Assembly: GCF_009762325.1 (NCBI RefSeq)
Contig: NZ_CP034348.1
Location: forward strand, 3,168,501 to 3,232,500
DNA: 64,000 nt
Reading direction: 5' to 3'
Source of the DNA: Roseovarius faecimaris
Lineage (GTDB): Bacteria; Pseudomonadota; Alphaproteobacteria; Rhodobacterales; Rhodobacteraceae
Each line of letters opens with the position of its first letter. The stretch's first letter is position 1. Below, piece by piece: positions 1 to 10,090 of this stretch. The notes under the pieces were generated by a model that did not search any database, was not told where the DNA came from, and saw nothing but the letters and a program-made list of their open reading frames with translations. Both the position numbers and the translations under genes were made by a program.

Positions 1-1231
1 TGCCGCGGTGACGCCCATCCGTGAGGATCAGACCGTCGCGGCCCGGGGTGAGCTGCGTTTCCAGATCGTCCTGACTGGAAAACCGCATCGCACGCGCCGG
101 TGACAGGACCGCGATCTTGAGTGTCACGCCGTCCAGCTCCTCTGCCGTCAGAGGCGCAAAGCGCGGATCCTGAGAGGCGGCCTTGATCGCGTTTTCCACC
201 ACATCGGCAATCAGCGGGCGATGCGCGGCAAGCGAGCCGATACAGCCGCGCAACCTGCCGGCGCTTTGCAGGGACACAAAGGCGGCGGCATGGGTCTGAA
301 GTTCCGCCGCAAAGCTTGCGACCCGGACCTCGGGCATCCGCCCTTTGGCGAGATATGACCGCAACGCCTGGCGCGCGGCGGTCAGCATTGCACTGCGCAG
401 CGGCGGGGCCAAGATCTCAGCGGTGCTGTCGTAAAGTCCCCAGGCACCGTAGCCCACCGTTCGGCTGCTGTCGCCTGTGGCGCGGTGGGAATTGGCCATG
501 CCAAGCCGCTGCAGCCGCATGCCCTGACCGAAGCGGGAGGCCAGAAAGCCCTTGATCGCCCGCGACCCGCAGGCATGTGCCGGGGTGAGCTTGTGGCTCT
601 GCCCCGTCTCGATCAGCTTCGCGGCCTCGGCATCATGTGCCCTGGCCTTGTCGAGGGTGAGAAAATGGCTCAGGTCGCTCGACAACACGAAAAGCGGCGG
701 CTTCTCAGACCGGGTGGCCAGGTAGTCGACCAAGCGGGCAACATCATCGGCCGTGGCCCGACCGATCACCACAGGAATGATTTCAGTATCCGGATGCAGG
801 TGATGAAGGAAAGGAAGCTGCGTCTCGATCCCATGTTCCTGATCATGGGCCGCGTCTTCGACATGGGCAAGCTTTGCGTCCACAAGCGCCGCGCGGGCGG
901 CGGCGTCGATCTTTATGTCAAAGCCCGGCATCCGGTAGCCTGAGGCGCTGGGCAAAGCCAGACCGGCAAAGCCATGCCGGTGCGAGGGCGACAGGATCAC
1001 GGCACTGCGGGGGCTGGCGGATGCGGTGGCCGCCAGCGCCGCCCCGGCCAGATGACCCGAGAACCGATACCCCGCATGCGGCGAGATCACCGCACAGGGT
1101 GCTGCTGTCCCGGCCAAGGGCAGCGTCGGCAAAGCATCCTCGACCGCTTGCGCCAATCGGGCGGGTTCGGCGGGGAAGAACCGACCTGCCATCACGGCGC
1201 TGCGCGGGGTCTCTTTCACAGGGGGTGTCAT
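1..1231 (-). CDS. AmmeMemoRadiSam system fusion protein, Memo (B) plus AMMECR1 (A); 3' end outside window
   Basis: The frame opens with ATG at 1231 on the minus strand and runs off the left edge, so about 410 codons are visible. Residues 1 to about 265 are a Memo-family domain: an N-terminal AGRFFP stretch, then SPHAGYRFSG near residue 50 and SSDLSHF later, the His-rich signature of this dioxygenase-like fold. From about residue 270 an AMMECR1 domain follows, with its hallmark LRGCIGSL near residue 328. These two domains are usually separate genes; here they form one polypeptide. The gene is divergent from the radical SAM component at 1281, which is the third member of the same conserved trio. 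The biochemical role of the trio is not established to my knowledge. The family call is firm; full length and stop cannot be seen. Confidence 0.9.
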   Translation of the reverse strand, partial: MTPPVKETPRSAVMAGRFFPAEPARLAQAVEDALPTLPLAGTAAPCAVISPHAGYRFSGHLAGAALAATASASPRSAVILSPSHRHGFAGLALPSASGYRMPGFDIKIDAAARAALVDAKLAHVEDAAHDQEHGIETQLPFLHHLHPDTEIIPVVIGRATADDVARLVDYLATRSEKPPLFVLSSDLSHFLTLDKARAHDAEAAKLIETGQSHKLTPAHACGSRAIKGFLASRFGQGMRLQRLGMANSHRATGDSSRTVGYGAWGLYDSTAEILAPPLRSAMLTAARQALRSYLAKGRMPEVRVASFAAELQTHAAAFVSLQSAGRLRGCIGSLAAHRPLIADVVENAIKAASQDPRFAPLTAEELDGVTLKIAVLSPARAMRFSSQDDLETQLTPGRDGLILTDGRHRG

Positions 1232-1280
1232 GCGGCTATCCTACGCCCGACCTGCCCGTTCGAAAACCCATGGGAGCGCC

Positions 1281-2348
1281 ATGCACCCCGGCAAATTCGC
1301 TCAAATGCAAGAGGATGGCCGCCTGCGCTGTGAGCTGTGCCCGCGCTATTGCAGCCTGCGCGAGGGGCAGCGCGGCATGTGCTTTGTGCGGATGCGCCAG
1401 AACGACGGGATGGTGCTCGACACCTATGGCCGTTCAACCGGATTCTGCATCGATCCGATCGAGAAAAAACCGCTCAACCATTTTCACCCCGGCACGCCGG
1501 TGCTGAGCTTTGGCACGGCGGGGTGTAACCTGGCCTGCAAATTCTGCCAGAATCATGAAATTTCGAAAAGCCGCGAGGTGGACAGCCTCGCCCATGAGGC
1601 CTCGCCCGCGCGAATTGCCGAGGTGGCCCGGACCCAAGCATGCACCGCCGTGGCGTTTACCTATAATGATCCGGTGATCTTTCACGAATATGCGGTGGAT
1701 ACGGCAATGGCCTGCCGCGATGCGGGGGTGAAATCCGTTGCCGTCACGGCGGGCTATGTCTGCGATGCTCCGCGTGCGGAGTTCTTTGCGCATATGGATG
1801 CGGCGAATATCGACCTCAAGGCGTTCTCGCCTGAGTTTTATCGCAAGCTCACAGGCTCCGAGATCGGCCCGGTTCTGGACTGTATCCGCTATGCCGTGCA
1901 AGAAACCGATTGCTGGGTCGAGCTGACCACGCTCCTCATACCAGGCGAGAATGACAGCGCCGCCGAGCTGGAGGCACTGAGCGCTTGGGTGCTGGAGACC
2001 TGCGGACCAGACGTGCCACTGCATTTCTCGGCTTTTCACCCCGATCACCGGATGATGCACCACCCGCGCACACCCGTTGAAACCTTGCTAAACGCGCGCG
2101 GAATAGCGAAGGCGGCGGGGCTGCATCATGTCTATATCGGCAATGTGCACCACAAGGGGGCTCAGTCGAGCTATTGCTCGGGCTGCGGGGCGGAGGTGAT
2201 CGGGCGCGACTGGTATGAGCTGTCGGGCTGGGCGCTTGACGATCACGGGGCCTGCGTGGTCTGCGGCACCGGTTTTCCCGGACGCATCACCGGCGCGCCC
2301 GGCACCTGGGGCAGAAAGCGGCGCCCCCTGCGGATGGTCGAGGTCTGA
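1281..2348 (+). CDS. amrS: AmmeMemoRadiSam system radical SAM enzyme
   Basis: A 355-residue radical SAM protein. The cluster motif C-X3-C-X2-C lies in AGCNLACKFCQNHEIS, preceded by an N-terminal Cys-rich segment (CELCPRYC...GMCFVR) and followed near the C-terminus by two CxxC pairs (SYCSGCG and CVVCGTG) that could hold extra iron-sulfur clusters or zinc. This arrangement is typical of AmrS, a relative of pyruvate formate-lyase activating enzymes. I chose ATG 1281, behind GGGAG at 1272-1276, rather than an in-frame ATG at 1230 that would overlap the divergent gene's start codon. The reaction is unknown; the partner is inferred to be the divergently encoded Memo-AMMECR1 fusion, because the three domains co-occur widely. 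Confidence 0.9.
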   Translation: MHPGKFAQMQEDGRLRCELCPRYCSLREGQRGMCFVRMRQNDGMVLDTYGRSTGFCIDPIEKKPLNHFHPGTPVLSFGTAGCNLACKFCQNHEISKSREVDSLAHEASPARIAEVARTQACTAVAFTYNDPVIFHEYAVDTAMACRDAGVKSVAVTAGYVCDAPRAEFFAHMDAANIDLKAFSPEFYRKLTGSEIGPVLDCIRYAVQETDCWVELTTLLIPGENDSAAELEALSAWVLETCGPDVPLHFSAFHPDHRMMHHPRTPVETLLNARGIAKAAGLHHVYIGNVHHKGAQSSYCSGCGAEVIGRDWYELSGWALDDHGACVVCGTGFPGRITGAPGTWGRKRRPLRMVEV

Positions 2349-2356
2349 GCCGCGCG

Positions 2357-2374
2357 GCACCCGCGTGCGGGTGC
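2357..2374. terminator. possible hairpin between convergent genes
   Basis: GCACCCG and CGGGTGC form a 7-bp perfect stem around a 4-base loop, 9 bases after the radical SAM gene and before the convergent FMN reductase end. No clear T run follows on either strand, so terminator function is uncertain. Confidence 0.3.
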
Positions 2375-2417
2375 GCCTTGCCGGACCGCCGCGCCCGAGG
2401 CGGGAGAAGCCCCGGGA

Positions 2418-2957
2418 TCAGGTCACTTCGGCGCGCAGTTTCTTCATCCGCCCCGCCACCGCCTTGGCATTGCGCTCTTCGACAAGCCGACCTTCGTCAT
2501 CGAAGGCGTTCTGCGCGGCCGCGACCAGAACCTGAGGGCCGGGGATCAGCCGCACCTGCAACTGCGCGAGGCAATGCATCACCATGAATTGCGCGGTTTC
2601 GCCACCCGTGCGCCCGGCCGCGGCCGAGATCACAACGGTGGGTTTGTCCGCCAGCACTGCCCCGGGCACGCGGCTGACCCAGTCCAGCGCGTTCTTGAGC
2701 ACGCCGGGAATACCTTTGTTATATTCGGGAGACGCGATCACGATGGCGTCCGCCGCCGCAACCTGATCGGCAAGAACCTGTACCGCTTCCGGTATACCTT
2801 CGGCGTCTTCCAGATCACCGTCATAGAGCGGCAGGTTCAGATCGGCCTGCATAACCTCGGCCTCACCGAAAGCATCCACCGCCTGCGCCAGAAGTTTGCG
2901 GTTGTACGACCCGGCGCGCAGGCTGCCGGAGATGGCGAGGAGTTTTGGAGCACTCAT
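2418..2957 (-). CDS. NADPH-dependent FMN reductase family protein
   Basis: A 179-residue flavodoxin-fold reductase. The N-terminal ISGSLRAGSYNRKL loop binds the FMN phosphate and SPEYNKGIPGVLKNALDW is the second conserved block of the NAD(P)H-dependent FMN reductase family (PF03358, relatives of ChrR, ArsH and YieF). Such cytosolic enzymes reduce flavin, quinones or chromate with NAD(P)H; the true substrate cannot be told from sequence. ATG 2957 is preferred over an upstream in-frame ATG at 3035 because family members begin right before KLLAISGS, and AGAGGT lies upstream at a suitable distance. It lies downstream of the LysR gene but behind a strong hairpin, so it is probably transcribed on its own. 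Confidence 0.88.
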   Translation of the reverse strand: MSAPKLLAISGSLRAGSYNRKLLAQAVDAFGEAEVMQADLNLPLYDGDLEDAEGIPEAVQVLADQVAAADAIVIASPEYNKGIPGVLKNALDWVSRVPGAVLADKPTVVISAAAGRTGGETAQFMVMHCLAQLQVRLIPGPQVLVAAAQNAFDDEGRLVEERNAKAVAGRMKKLRAEVT

Positions 2958-3073
2958 GTGTGAAGACCTCTTTACATCGGTGTTTGCGCTAATGTGGCGC
3001 AATCCCGTGTCCAAGCAACCTTCATCAGTGCACAATAAGGGACATATTCACACACAACGGGCCGCAGACGCAC

Positions 3074-3107
3074 AAAACCCCCGGATGCACGGGCATCCGA
3101 GGGTTTT
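3074..3107. terminator. bidirectional intrinsic terminator after lysR
   Basis: A 15-bp stem (3074-3088 with 3093-3107, one C-A mismatch) closes a 4-base loop. The stem begins with AAAACCC and ends with GGGTTTT, so a T run closes the hairpin on both strands. It sits 23 bases beyond the lysR stop codon and upstream of the FMN reductase gene, and fits a rho-independent terminator for lysR. Confidence 0.8.
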
Positions 3108-3129
3108 GATAAGTGGTCCTGTTTGGGCC

Positions 3130-4035
3130 TTACCAGTCGGTCGGGCCCTTGTCTGCGAAGGCACGCACCAGAAAGTCGATGAAGGCCCGGACCTTGGGCT
3201 GTGTGAACCGGCCCGGAGGATAAACCGCATAGATGCCCTGGGTTTCCATCGGCAAATCAGGGATCACGTCCTCGACAAGGCCCTTTTCCAGGGCATCGGC
3301 ATAAAGAAAGCTGGGCAGATAGGCGATGCCCAGACCCGAAATCGCCGCATTGAGCAGGCTCTGGCCGTCATTCACGCTCAACCCGCCCGCAGTGCGCACC
3401 TGACGTTTCTCGCCCGACGGTGCGGTAAGCTTCCAGACCGAGCCATTCGCCTGGCTGGAGTAATGCAGCAGCTTGTGATCGTTGAGATCGTCGATCTTCA
3501 TCGGGCGGCCGTATTTCTGCAGGTAATTCGGGCTGGCGATCATCCGCTTTGTGGTCTCGGTCAGTTTGCGCGCCCGCAAGGAACTGTCTTCCAGCTCCCC
3601 GATGCGAATGGCCATATCAAAGCCTTCGCTGATCAGTTCCACATACCGGTTGTTCAGCACCATATTGACCGTAATATCCGGGAATTCATCAAGAAATTCA
3701 CCAAGCACCGGCGAGAGATGATTGACCCCGAAATCCGTGGCCACTGAGATACGCAGCAGTCCCGAGGGATCCGATTGCATGGACGACACCAGCGCATCCG
3801 CCTCCCCGGCGTCATTCAGCACCCGCAAGGCCCGGTCATAATAGGCCAGGCCGATCTCTGTCGGGCTTACGCGACGGGTCGTCCGATTGAGCAGGCGCGC
3901 GCCGAGGCGGGCCTCCAGCGAGGAGACGTGCTTTGACACGGCGGATTTGGAAATGCCCATCTTCCGGGCCGCATCCGTAAAGCCGCCCTGATCCACCACA
4001 GTGGCAAAAGCTTCCATTTCGGTCAGGCGATCCAT
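3130..4035 (-). CDS. LysR-family transcriptional regulator
   Basis: A 301-residue LysR-type regulator. Residues 1-60 hold the winged helix-turn-helix (MEAFATVVDQGGFTDAARKM, then SKSAVSKHVSSLEARLGARL), and the rest is the periplasmic-binding-protein-like effector domain. The N-terminus (DRLTEMEAF) and the NRTTRRVSPTEIG stretch place it in the CrgA/PA2206-like group. ATG 4035, with AGAGGT upstream, gives the family's usual length; a longer frame back to 4200 has no LysR similarity. The roughly 300 bases between this start and fadH (4036-4334) hold no gene that I can support and should carry the promoter. Targets are unknown; fadH and the FMN reductase are neighbours on the same strand but neither is divergent from it. 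Confidence 0.9.
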   Translation of the reverse strand: MDRLTEMEAFATVVDQGGFTDAARKMGISKSAVSKHVSSLEARLGARLLNRTTRRVSPTEIGLAYYDRALRVLNDAGEADALVSSMQSDPSGLLRISVATDFGVNHLSPVLGEFLDEFPDITVNMVLNNRYVELISEGFDMAIRIGELEDSSLRARKLTETTKRMIASPNYLQKYGRPMKIDDLNDHKLLHYSSQANGSVWKLTAPSGEKRQVRTAGGLSVNDGQSLLNAAISGLGIAYLPSFLYADALEKGLVEDVIPDLPMETQGIYAVYPPGRFTQPKVRAFIDFLVRAFADKGPTDW

Positions 4036-4334
4036 ACTCGATACCTCTGTTCGTTTGGTTGAGCACAGGTATGATGGGAAAATCGGGCACAACTGCGGCG
4101 AGCGCCAGACAATATCTGGGTTTTGTAAGGGATCGTTCTGGGCATGGAAACAGCGAAACAGGCGTTTCCCGTGCATTCGAGAGACCACCGGGCGACGCAA
4201 TCACCGATTGATCAAAGGCAGGGCGCACAACGAAAGCGTTTGCCGCCGCAACGAGGCCCCTGATCCGCGCCTCGCCTCATTCCGGGGGCGGACAATCCGT
4301 GCAGGGCCTATCCGAAGGGACGGCGCGCCTCTCG

Positions 4335-6371
<2,037 letters not shown>

Positions 6372-6558
6372 CTATTCTTCGCGCGCCACCCTGCCGTGCG
6401 CCTGCTGATTTGTCACCCCAAACGCAACGTTACACCGCCACCCATCTTTCATCTTTCCCGAAATACTCATGCCCCCGCCGCCAGACGCGCCACCACCCGG
6501 CGATGGGGCGTTGCCTCGACACTGCCGGAATAAGAGCGTGCGGACGCACTCCTTTGGA

Positions 6559-7002
6559 TCACGCCCGCTCATCCTTGGGCGACCCCATGACCACATAAGA
6601 GGTGATCGAATTGACCTGCGGCAGGGTTCCGATCACATCCGTATGAAAGGACTTGTAGGCGGCAAGATCCGCCACCTCGATCCGCAGAAGATACTCCACC
6701 GTTCCGGTGATGTTGTGGCATTCCACCACTTCCGGAGCCACGGCCATGGCCCGCTCGAACGCTTCCTGGCTCGCTTTCGTGTGCGAATTCAGCCCGACCG
6801 CCGCATAGGCCACAAACCCGGCGCCAAGCGCGGATTTATCCAGCACAACCCGATAGCCCCTGATAACGCCGCGCCGTTCCAGATCCTGCACCCGGCGCAG
6901 ACAGGCCGAAGGGGAAAGGCCCACCTTATCGGCAAGCTCCAGATTGCTGATCCGGCCGTTTTGCCCAAGTTCTTGCAATATATTTTTGTTTATCTGATCC
7001 AT
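6559..7002 (-). CDS. Lrp/AsnC-family transcriptional regulator
   Basis: A 147-residue Lrp/AsnC regulator: an N-terminal helix-turn-helix (QINKNILQELGQNGRISNLELADKVGLSPSACLRRVQDLE) followed by a RAM/AsnC ligand-binding domain (EAFERAMAVAPEVVECHNITGTVEYLLRIEV). It is divergent from a LysE-type exporter gene across 82 bases that contain a 10-bp inverted repeat. This layout is typical of amino-acid-responsive Lrp-like regulators that control an adjacent exporter. The ligand is not deducible. The 196 bases between this gene's stop and the fadH start hold nothing I can support. Confidence 0.92.
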   Translation of the reverse strand: MDQINKNILQELGQNGRISNLELADKVGLSPSACLRRVQDLERRGVIRGYRVVLDKSALGAGFVAYAAVGLNSHTKASQEAFERAMAVAPEVVECHNITGTVEYLLRIEVADLAAYKSFHTDVIGTLPQVNSITSYVVMGSPKDERA

Positions 7003-7013
7003 GACAGCATTTT

Positions 7014-7050
7014 ATTGTGATTTTTCTCATTTGCATCAACAAATCACAAT
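7014..7050. promoter_or_regulatory. candidate operator of the Lrp-type regulator
   Basis: ATTGTGATTT (7014-7023) and AAATCACAAT (7041-7050) are perfect inverted copies separated by 17 bases. The pair fills the space between the divergent lrp-like and lysE-like starts. Position and symmetry fit a regulator binding site acting on both promoters; the binding itself is inference. Confidence 0.55.
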
Positions 7051-7084
7051 TTCACTGCGCTTTATTATGCATAAGGTTGCTCAC

Positions 7085-7678
7085 ATGACCAGTGATCTCT
7101 TCGCCGCCCTTCTCACCTTCGCCTTCGTCACCGTGATCACTCCGGGGCCGAACAACCTGATGCTCATGGCCTCCGGGGCCAATTTCGGCTTTCGCCGGAC
7201 ACTGCCGCACATGGCGGGCATCGGACTTGGTATGCCGATCATGGTGGTGTTGGTGGGCACGGGCGTCATGCAGCTCTTCGACCGCTTTCCGATGAGCTAC
7301 ACCATTCTGAAGGTGCTGAGTGTCGCCTATCTGCTCTGGCTGGCCTGGAAGATCGCACATGCCGCACCACCCAAGGCCGGTGAGGCCACGGGCACACCAC
7401 TGACCTTCCTGCAAGCCGCCGCCTTCCAATGGGTCAATCCCAAGGCCTGGACGATGGTCCTGTCGGCTGTCACGCTCTATGCCGCCAGCCGCGACATGCC
7501 TGCCGTGCTCTGGGTCGCCGCCACCTATCTGGGTGTGTCCTGCATATCGACAACGAGCTGGACGCTGCTCGGCCAGCAACTCAGCCGCTTTCTCAAGACG
7601 CCGCGTATGTTGCGGATCTTCAATACGATCATGGCCGGTCTTCTGGTGGCGACACTGATCCCGGTGCTCTGGCCCTGA
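7085..7678 (+). CDS. LysE-family amino acid exporter
   Basis: A 197-residue, very hydrophobic membrane protein with about six predicted membrane helices. The opening FVTVITPGPNNLMLMASGANFGFRRTLPH is the LysE/RhtB family signature, and QWVNPKAWTMVLSAV is the second conserved block. Family members export amino acids or related metabolites by proton exchange. ATG 7085 fits the family; an in-frame ATG at 7067 would add six residues. The gene is divergent from an Lrp-type regulator, which suggests induction by an intracellular amino acid. Confidence 0.88.
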   Translation: MTSDLFAALLTFAFVTVITPGPNNLMLMASGANFGFRRTLPHMAGIGLGMPIMVVLVGTGVMQLFDRFPMSYTILKVLSVAYLLWLAWKIAHAAPPKAGEATGTPLTFLQAAAFQWVNPKAWTMVLSAVTLYAASRDMPAVLWVAATYLGVSCISTTSWTLLGQQLSRFLKTPRMLRIFNTIMAGLLVATLIPVLWP

Positions 7679-7704
7679 ACGCGGCGGCATGATAGGCGCC
7701 GCGT
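7679..7704 (+). other. GC-rich hairpin between lysE-like gene and next gene
   Basis: ACGCGGCG and CGCCGCGT form an 8-bp perfect stem with a 10-base loop, starting directly after the lysE-like stop and ending 1 base before the next start codon. No T run follows. It may reduce translation or transcription of the next gene, or be a processing site. Confidence 0.35.
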
Positions 7705-7705
7705 C

Positions 7706-8323
7706 ATGACCCTGACCTTGCTGCATACCGCCGAAGCCCATCGCATCACGTTCGACACGCTGCGCGACCGGATCGCGCCCGGCCGGGGGCTGCACCATAT
7801 CGTGCGCAAGGACCTGCTGGACCGTGCGCGACATGGTATCAATGACGTGCTGCGGTCCGAGATCGCAACGCTCATCGAAACAGCTCCCGGCCTCACTCTC
7901 TGCACCTGCACCACGTTGGGGCCGGTCGCCGCGGATGCCGGGGCGATCCGCATCGACCAGCCGATGATGCAGGCCGCCGCCGCCCTGCCGGGTGATATTC
8001 TGATGGCGTACTGCCTTGAGAGCACGCTTGCGCCGAGCCTGAGCCTGCTGGAGGCCGAGCTGGCCCGCGCCGACCGGCCTGCCCCTGTGCACCCTCTGCC
8101 GCTCAACGCGCTCTGGCCGCTTTTCGAGGCAGGCGAGACACAGGCATTCGCCATAGGGATTGCCGCCGAAATCCGCCATGTGGCGGCGCAATTGCCCGGG
8201 CTGGGAAGCATTGTCCTGGCGCAGGCATCCATGGCCGGAGCCGCGGACCTGCTGCGCGACCTGAGCATCCCCGTGCTCGCCTCGCCCGAGCTGGCCCTGT
8301 GCGCCGCTCTGTCGCGGCTTTGA
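7706..8323 (+). CDS. Asp/Glu racemase-like protein of unknown substrate
   Basis: A 205-residue protein. The segment [17 protein letters not shown] resembles the first catalytic Cys region of the Asp/Glu/hydantoin racemase superfamily. The block [29 protein letters not shown] sits where such enzymes have LGCxxM, so the second catalytic Cys seems to be replaced (Q-A-S instead of G-C). With one Cys lost, it may be non-racemising or use a different chemistry. It follows the LysE-like gene by 27 bases with a hairpin between, so co-transcription is possible. Family assignment rests on motif reading only. Confidence 0.6.
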   Translation: MTLTLLHTAEAHRITFDTLRDRIAPGRGLHHIVRKDLLDRARHGINDVLRSEIATLIETAPGLTLCTCTTLGPVAADAGAIRIDQPMMQAAAALPGDILMAYCLESTLAPSLSLLEAELARADRPAPVHPLPLNALWPLFEAGETQAFAIGIAAEIRHVAAQLPGLGSIVLAQASMAGAADLLRDLSIPVLASPELALCAALSRL

Positions 8324-8384
8324 CACGGATTGCAAATCGTCCCCGCTGCGGCCATATATCCAGGCGTTAGATACGGAGTGTCCA

Positions 8385-9347
8385 ATGACCAACTATCTCG
8401 ATTTTGAAAAGCCGCTCGCGGAGATCGAAGGCAAGGCCGAAGAGCTGCGCGCACTGGCCCGGCAAAACGAAGAGATGGATGTGACCGACGAAGCGGGAGC
8501 ATTGGACAAGAAGGCCGCCGATATGCTCCGGGACCTCTACAAAGAGCTGACCCCCTGGCGCAAATGCCAGGTGGCACGGCACCCGGACCGACCGCATTGC
8601 CGCGATTACATCGACGGTCTGTTCAGCGAATACACCCCTCTCGCGGGCGACCGGAACTTTGCCGATGACCTGTCGGTCATGGGCGGCCTCGCACGTCTCG
8701 GTGACCGGTCCGTGGTCGTCATCGGCCATGAGAAAGGCAATGACACCAAATCGCGCATCGAGCGTAATTTTGGCATGGCGCGCCCCGAAGGCTATCGCAA
8801 GGCGATCCGCCTGATGGATCTCGCCGACCGGTTTAACCTGCCGGTGATCACACTTGTCGACACACCCGGCGCCTATCCCGGGAAAGGGGCCGAGGAGCGC
8901 GGGCAATCCGAGGCGATTGCGCGGGCAACGGAAAAATGCCTGAGCATCGGCGTGCCGCTCCTGTCGGTGATCATCGGCGAAGGCGGCTCCGGCGGGGCGG
9001 TGGCCTTCGCCAGCGCCAATCGCGTGGCGATGCTGGAGCATTCGATCTATTCGGTGATCAGCCCCGAAGGCTGTGCTTCGATCCTGTGGAAAGATGCCGA
9101 GAAAATGCGCGAGGCCGCCGAAGCGCTTCGGCTGACCGCGCAAGATCTCACCAAGCTTGGCGTGGCTGACAAGATCATCAATGAACCTCTCGGAGGGGCG
9201 CATCGTGATCCGCAAGCGGCGATCAAGGCGGTGGGCAAGGCGCTTGAGGATATGCTGGGTGAGCTGAATGGTCAAAAGCGCGAGGCACTTGTGAAGGACC
9301 GGCGCCAGAAATTCCTGAAAATGGGAAATCAGGTACTCGCGGCATAG
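8385..9347 (+). CDS. accA: acetyl-CoA carboxylase carboxyltransferase subunit alpha
   Basis: A 320-residue AccA, matching the usual length. It opens with [19 protein letters not shown] and carries [40 protein letters not shown] text (here [14 protein letters not shown]), and the oxyanion-forming region [19 protein letters not shown]. Together with AccD it transfers the carboxyl group from carboxybiotin to acetyl-CoA, making malonyl-CoA for fatty acid synthesis. It stands alone here, as is common in alphaproteobacteria. Its stop codon overlaps the first of two palindromic elements. Confidence 0.97.
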   Translation: MTNYLDFEKPLAEIEGKAEELRALARQNEEMDVTDEAGALDKKAADMLRDLYKELTPWRKCQVARHPDRPHCRDYIDGLFSEYTPLAGDRNFADDLSVMGGLARLGDRSVVVIGHEKGNDTKSRIERNFGMARPEGYRKAIRLMDLADRFNLPVITLVDTPGAYPGKGAEERGQSEAIARATEKCLSIGVPLLSVIIGEGGSGGAVAFASANRVAMLEHSIYSVISPEGCASILWKDAEKMREAAEALRLTAQDLTKLGVADKIINEPLGGAHRDPQAAIKAVGKALEDMLGELNGQKREALVKDRRQKFLKMGNQVLAA

Positions 9348-9367
9348 AAAATTCGTACGAATTTTCT
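9346..9367. repeat. palindromic element, variant copy 1
   Basis: A perfect 22-bp palindrome with half-site AGAAAATTCGT, overlapping the accA stop codon. It has the same TTCGTACGAA centre as the elements at 9376, 33454 and 45449 but a different outer arm. Between convergent genes it could act as a two-way terminator or a protein-binding site. Confidence 0.75.
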
Positions 9368-9375
9368 CAAGTAGA

Positions 9376-9397
9376 AGATTTTTCGTACGAAAAATCT
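9376..9397. repeat. palindromic element, copy 2
   Basis: A perfect 22-bp palindrome with half-site AGATTTTTCGT, 8 bases after copy 1 and between the convergent ends of accA and the gntR gene. The same 22 bases recur inside the elements at 33454 and 45449. Confidence 0.8.
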
Positions 9398-9410
9398 GCG
9401 GGTTCCGGGG

Positions 9411-10058
9411 TCAGCCCTTGAGCATCCTCAAGCCTTCGGTCACGTCCGAACGCACCGCCAGTCGCAGGCCCGGCTCGTCTCCGGCTTTGAGCGCTCCGAT
9501 AATCAGTCGGTGATAGCGCGGTGCTTCCTTTCGGTCGAGCCGACCATAAAGCACCCGCATCGTCGGCCCCAGTTGCAGCCAGACCGTTTCCGCCATCGCC
9601 AGCATCGCAGGGGCCTGCGCACGCAAATAGAGCGTGCGGTGAAACTCCAGGTTCCGCTTGATGTAAGCCACGGCATCATGCCGGGCGATATCCTCGGAAA
9701 TCCGGGTATTTATGCTGTGCAGCCGATCGATCAGCGCAATATGCGCCCGCGGGAGCGCACGGCTTGCCAGTTCCACCTCGATCAGGGAGCGCAGGGAGGC
9801 GAGTTCCTCGATCCGCTCATTGGTCAACTCCGGGGTTGAGACGCGGCCTGAATGCGACAGTGTCAGCGCGCCTTCGGCCGACAGGCGCCGCACAGCCTCA
9901 CGCGCGGGCGTCATCGATACGCCGTATTCGGCCCCTATTCCGCGAATCGTCAGCGGTTGGCCCGGCCCGATTTCGCCATGCATGACACGCCCTCGCAGCC
10001 CCCGATACACACGATCATGAGCAGAGGGTTCCGGATCAGGGCGGGTGGGGTAAAGCAT
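9411..10058 (-). CDS. GntR-family transcriptional regulator, FCD (FadR) subgroup
   Basis: A 215-residue regulator. Residues 15-80 form the GntR winged helix (SAHDRVYRGLRGRVMHGEIGPGQPLTIRGIGAEYGVS region, then TPAREAVRRLSAEGALTL). The helical C-terminal FCD domain follows, with ERIEELASLRSLIEVELASRA and EFHRTLYLRA. The FCD domain usually binds a carboxylic acid and a metal. ATG 10058 is chosen because residues further upstream do not fit the family. A 14-bp palindrome lies 7 bases upstream of the start and may be its own operator. Target pathway unknown; no catabolic genes are adjacent. Confidence 0.88.
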   Translation of the reverse strand: MLYPTRPDPEPSAHDRVYRGLRGRVMHGEIGPGQPLTIRGIGAEYGVSMTPAREAVRRLSAEGALTLSHSGRVSTPELTNERIEELASLRSLIEVELASRALPRAHIALIDRLHSINTRISEDIARHDAVAYIKRNLEFHRTLYLRAQAPAMLAMAETVWLQLGPTMRVLYGRLDRKEAPRYHRLIIGALKAGDEPGLRLAVRSDVTEGLRMLKG

Positions 10059-10065
10059 GACTGCA

Positions 10066-10079
10066 TTTGTGATCACAAA
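10066..10079. promoter_or_regulatory. candidate GntR operator
   Basis: TTTGTGATCACAAA is a perfect 14-bp palindrome just upstream of the gntR start codon. It contains the outer GT...AC pair seen in FadR-subgroup operators. Autoregulation is inferred from position. Confidence 0.5.
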
Positions 10080-10090
10080 CGCGGCCTGCG

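Noticed and set aside
6372..6596. Minus-strand 74-codon frame between fadH and the lrp-like gene
   Set aside because: Gly-rich, overlaps the lrp-like 3' end and has no family features.
7052..8392. Long open frame opposite the lysE-like and racemase-like genes (446 codons)
   Set aside because: Antisense to two genes with family motifs and itself lacking recognisable domains.
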